The notes below the pieces were generated by a model. The model had not been told where the DNA came from and did no database searches. It saw nothing but the letters and a program-made list of their open reading frames with translations. A program made the position numbers and the translations under genes. 16,279 nucleotides of DNA, from contig DAOMOP010000080.1 of NCBI GenBank assembly GCA_035444405.1, positions 1 to 16,279 of the forward strand, written 5' to 3'. Positions 15,819 to 16,279 of the stretch are shown piece after piece (positions within the stretch are counted from its first letter, which is position 1; the number at the start of each line of letters is the position of its first letter). The stretch comes from DAOMOP01 sp035444405 (GTDB lineage Bacteria > Pseudomonadota > Gammaproteobacteria > Burkholderiales > Rhodocyclaceae).

Positions 15819-16279
15819 ATGGACTACGCCTCAATCATCAAGGAAATCGGCCGCGGCGCCAAGGGTTCGAAGTCGATCGACGCCGCCCGGGCCGAAGCGC
15901 TGTTCGGCGACATGCTCGACGGCAAGGTGCCCGAGCTCGAGCTCGGCGCGATCGTCATCGCGCTGCGCATCAAGAGCGAATCGCTCGACGAGCTGCTCGG
16001 CTTCAAGCGCGCGATGGACGCGCGCTGCCGACAGGTCACGGTGCCACCCGGGCCGCGCTGCGTCGTGCTGCCGACCTACAACGGCGCGCGCCGGCAGGCC
16101 AACCTGATGCCGCTGGTGGCGCTGCTGCTCGCACGCGAGGGCGTGCCGGTGCTGATCCAGGGACGCCACGACTTCGACACCCGCGTGAGCCCGTTCGCGC
16201 TGCTCGAAGCGCTGGACATTCACGCGGCGAGCGATCGCGACGCGGCGACCCGCGAGCTCGCCGAACGCCGCATCGCCTG
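15819..16279 (+). CDS. ybiB: YbiB-like (TrpD2 family) nucleic acid-binding protein, N-terminal part
   Basis: The first 153 residues are present and the gene runs off the window. The sequence reads MDYASIIKEIGRGAKG, then FGDMLDGKVPELELGAIVIALRIKSE and later PTYNGARRQANLMPLVALLL, closely following E. coli YbiB. The family has the fold of anthranilate phosphoribosyltransferase (TrpD) but lacks that activity; YbiB binds nucleic acids without sequence preference and is linked to the SOS response in E. coli. The first ~70 residues are the helical TrpD N-terminal domain, and the PTYNGARRQAN segment opens the nucleoside phosphorylase-like domain. The frame is read directly from ATG 15819. No LexA-type box is evident in the 65 bp before it. 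Members are often annotated as glycosyl transferases; that label should not be taken literally. Confidence 0.92.
   Translation, partial: MDYASIIKEIGRGAKGSKSIDAARAEALFGDMLDGKVPELELGAIVIALRIKSESLDELLGFKRAMDARCRQVTVPPGPRCVVLPTYNGARRQANLMPLVALLLAREGVPVLIQGRHDFDTRVSPFALLEALDIHAASDRDAATRELAERRIA

Overview
The window is GC-rich, with strong G/C preference at third codon positions. It comes from a proteobacterium, most likely a betaproteobacterium of the Rhodocyclales type (Thauera/Azoarcus-like). That placement is inferred from gene content and order (PP0621-pilS-pilR-ampD, mtnA with a class II aldolase, ybiB) and was not confirmed by any search. A run of 10 Ns at 8360-8369 shows this is a draft assembly or MAG contig with a scaffolding gap.

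Layout from left to right. (1) 1-2733: the 5' part of a malic enzyme gene (minus strand, cut by the window edge) lies divergent from a complete GTP-type PEP carboxykinase gene (pckG), which ends in a clear intrinsic terminator. (2) 2830-4792: a class I/II aminotransferase (+) is convergent with a membrane-anchored lytic transglycosylase (-). (3) 4793-5295: a 503-bp gene-free, locally AT-rich region. It holds a near-consensus minus-strand promoter, a perfect palindrome at the predicted start site, a 12-bp perfect hairpin, and a plus-strand terminator-like hairpin with no gene in front of it. (4) 5296-10283, all minus strand: a YbdL-type methionine aminotransferase, a small zinc-ribbon PP0621-type protein, the sensor kinase pilS, the sigma-54 regulator pilR and ampD. 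PP0621/pilS and pilS/pilR overlap by ATGA, and ampD follows pilR by about 13 nt. pilS is interrupted by the assembly gap and also carries a frame change near 8572-8605. (5) 10499-12052: an AAA-ATPase-like/PD-(D/E)XK nuclease-fold protein of the kind often found as mobile, multi-copy accessory genes. (6) 12247-13967: mtnA and a class II aldolase overlapping by ATGA. This pair fits the DHAP shunt that recycles 5'-methylthioadenosine or 5'-deoxyadenosine by-products. (7) 13992-15753: two tandem paralogous beta-hydroxyacid dehydrogenases (minus). (8) 15819 to the window end: the 5' part of ybiB (TrpD2-like).

The functional themes are the C4/C3 carbon node (malic enzyme, PEPCK), type IV pilus regulation with peptidoglycan recycling, sulfur/nucleoside by-product salvage, and aldehyde/hydroxyacid reduction. 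I found no clearly novel multi-gene defence or biosynthetic system. The points most worth a second look are the mtnA-aldolase pair, the regulatory region at 4990-5195, and the AAA/PD-(D/E)XK gene.
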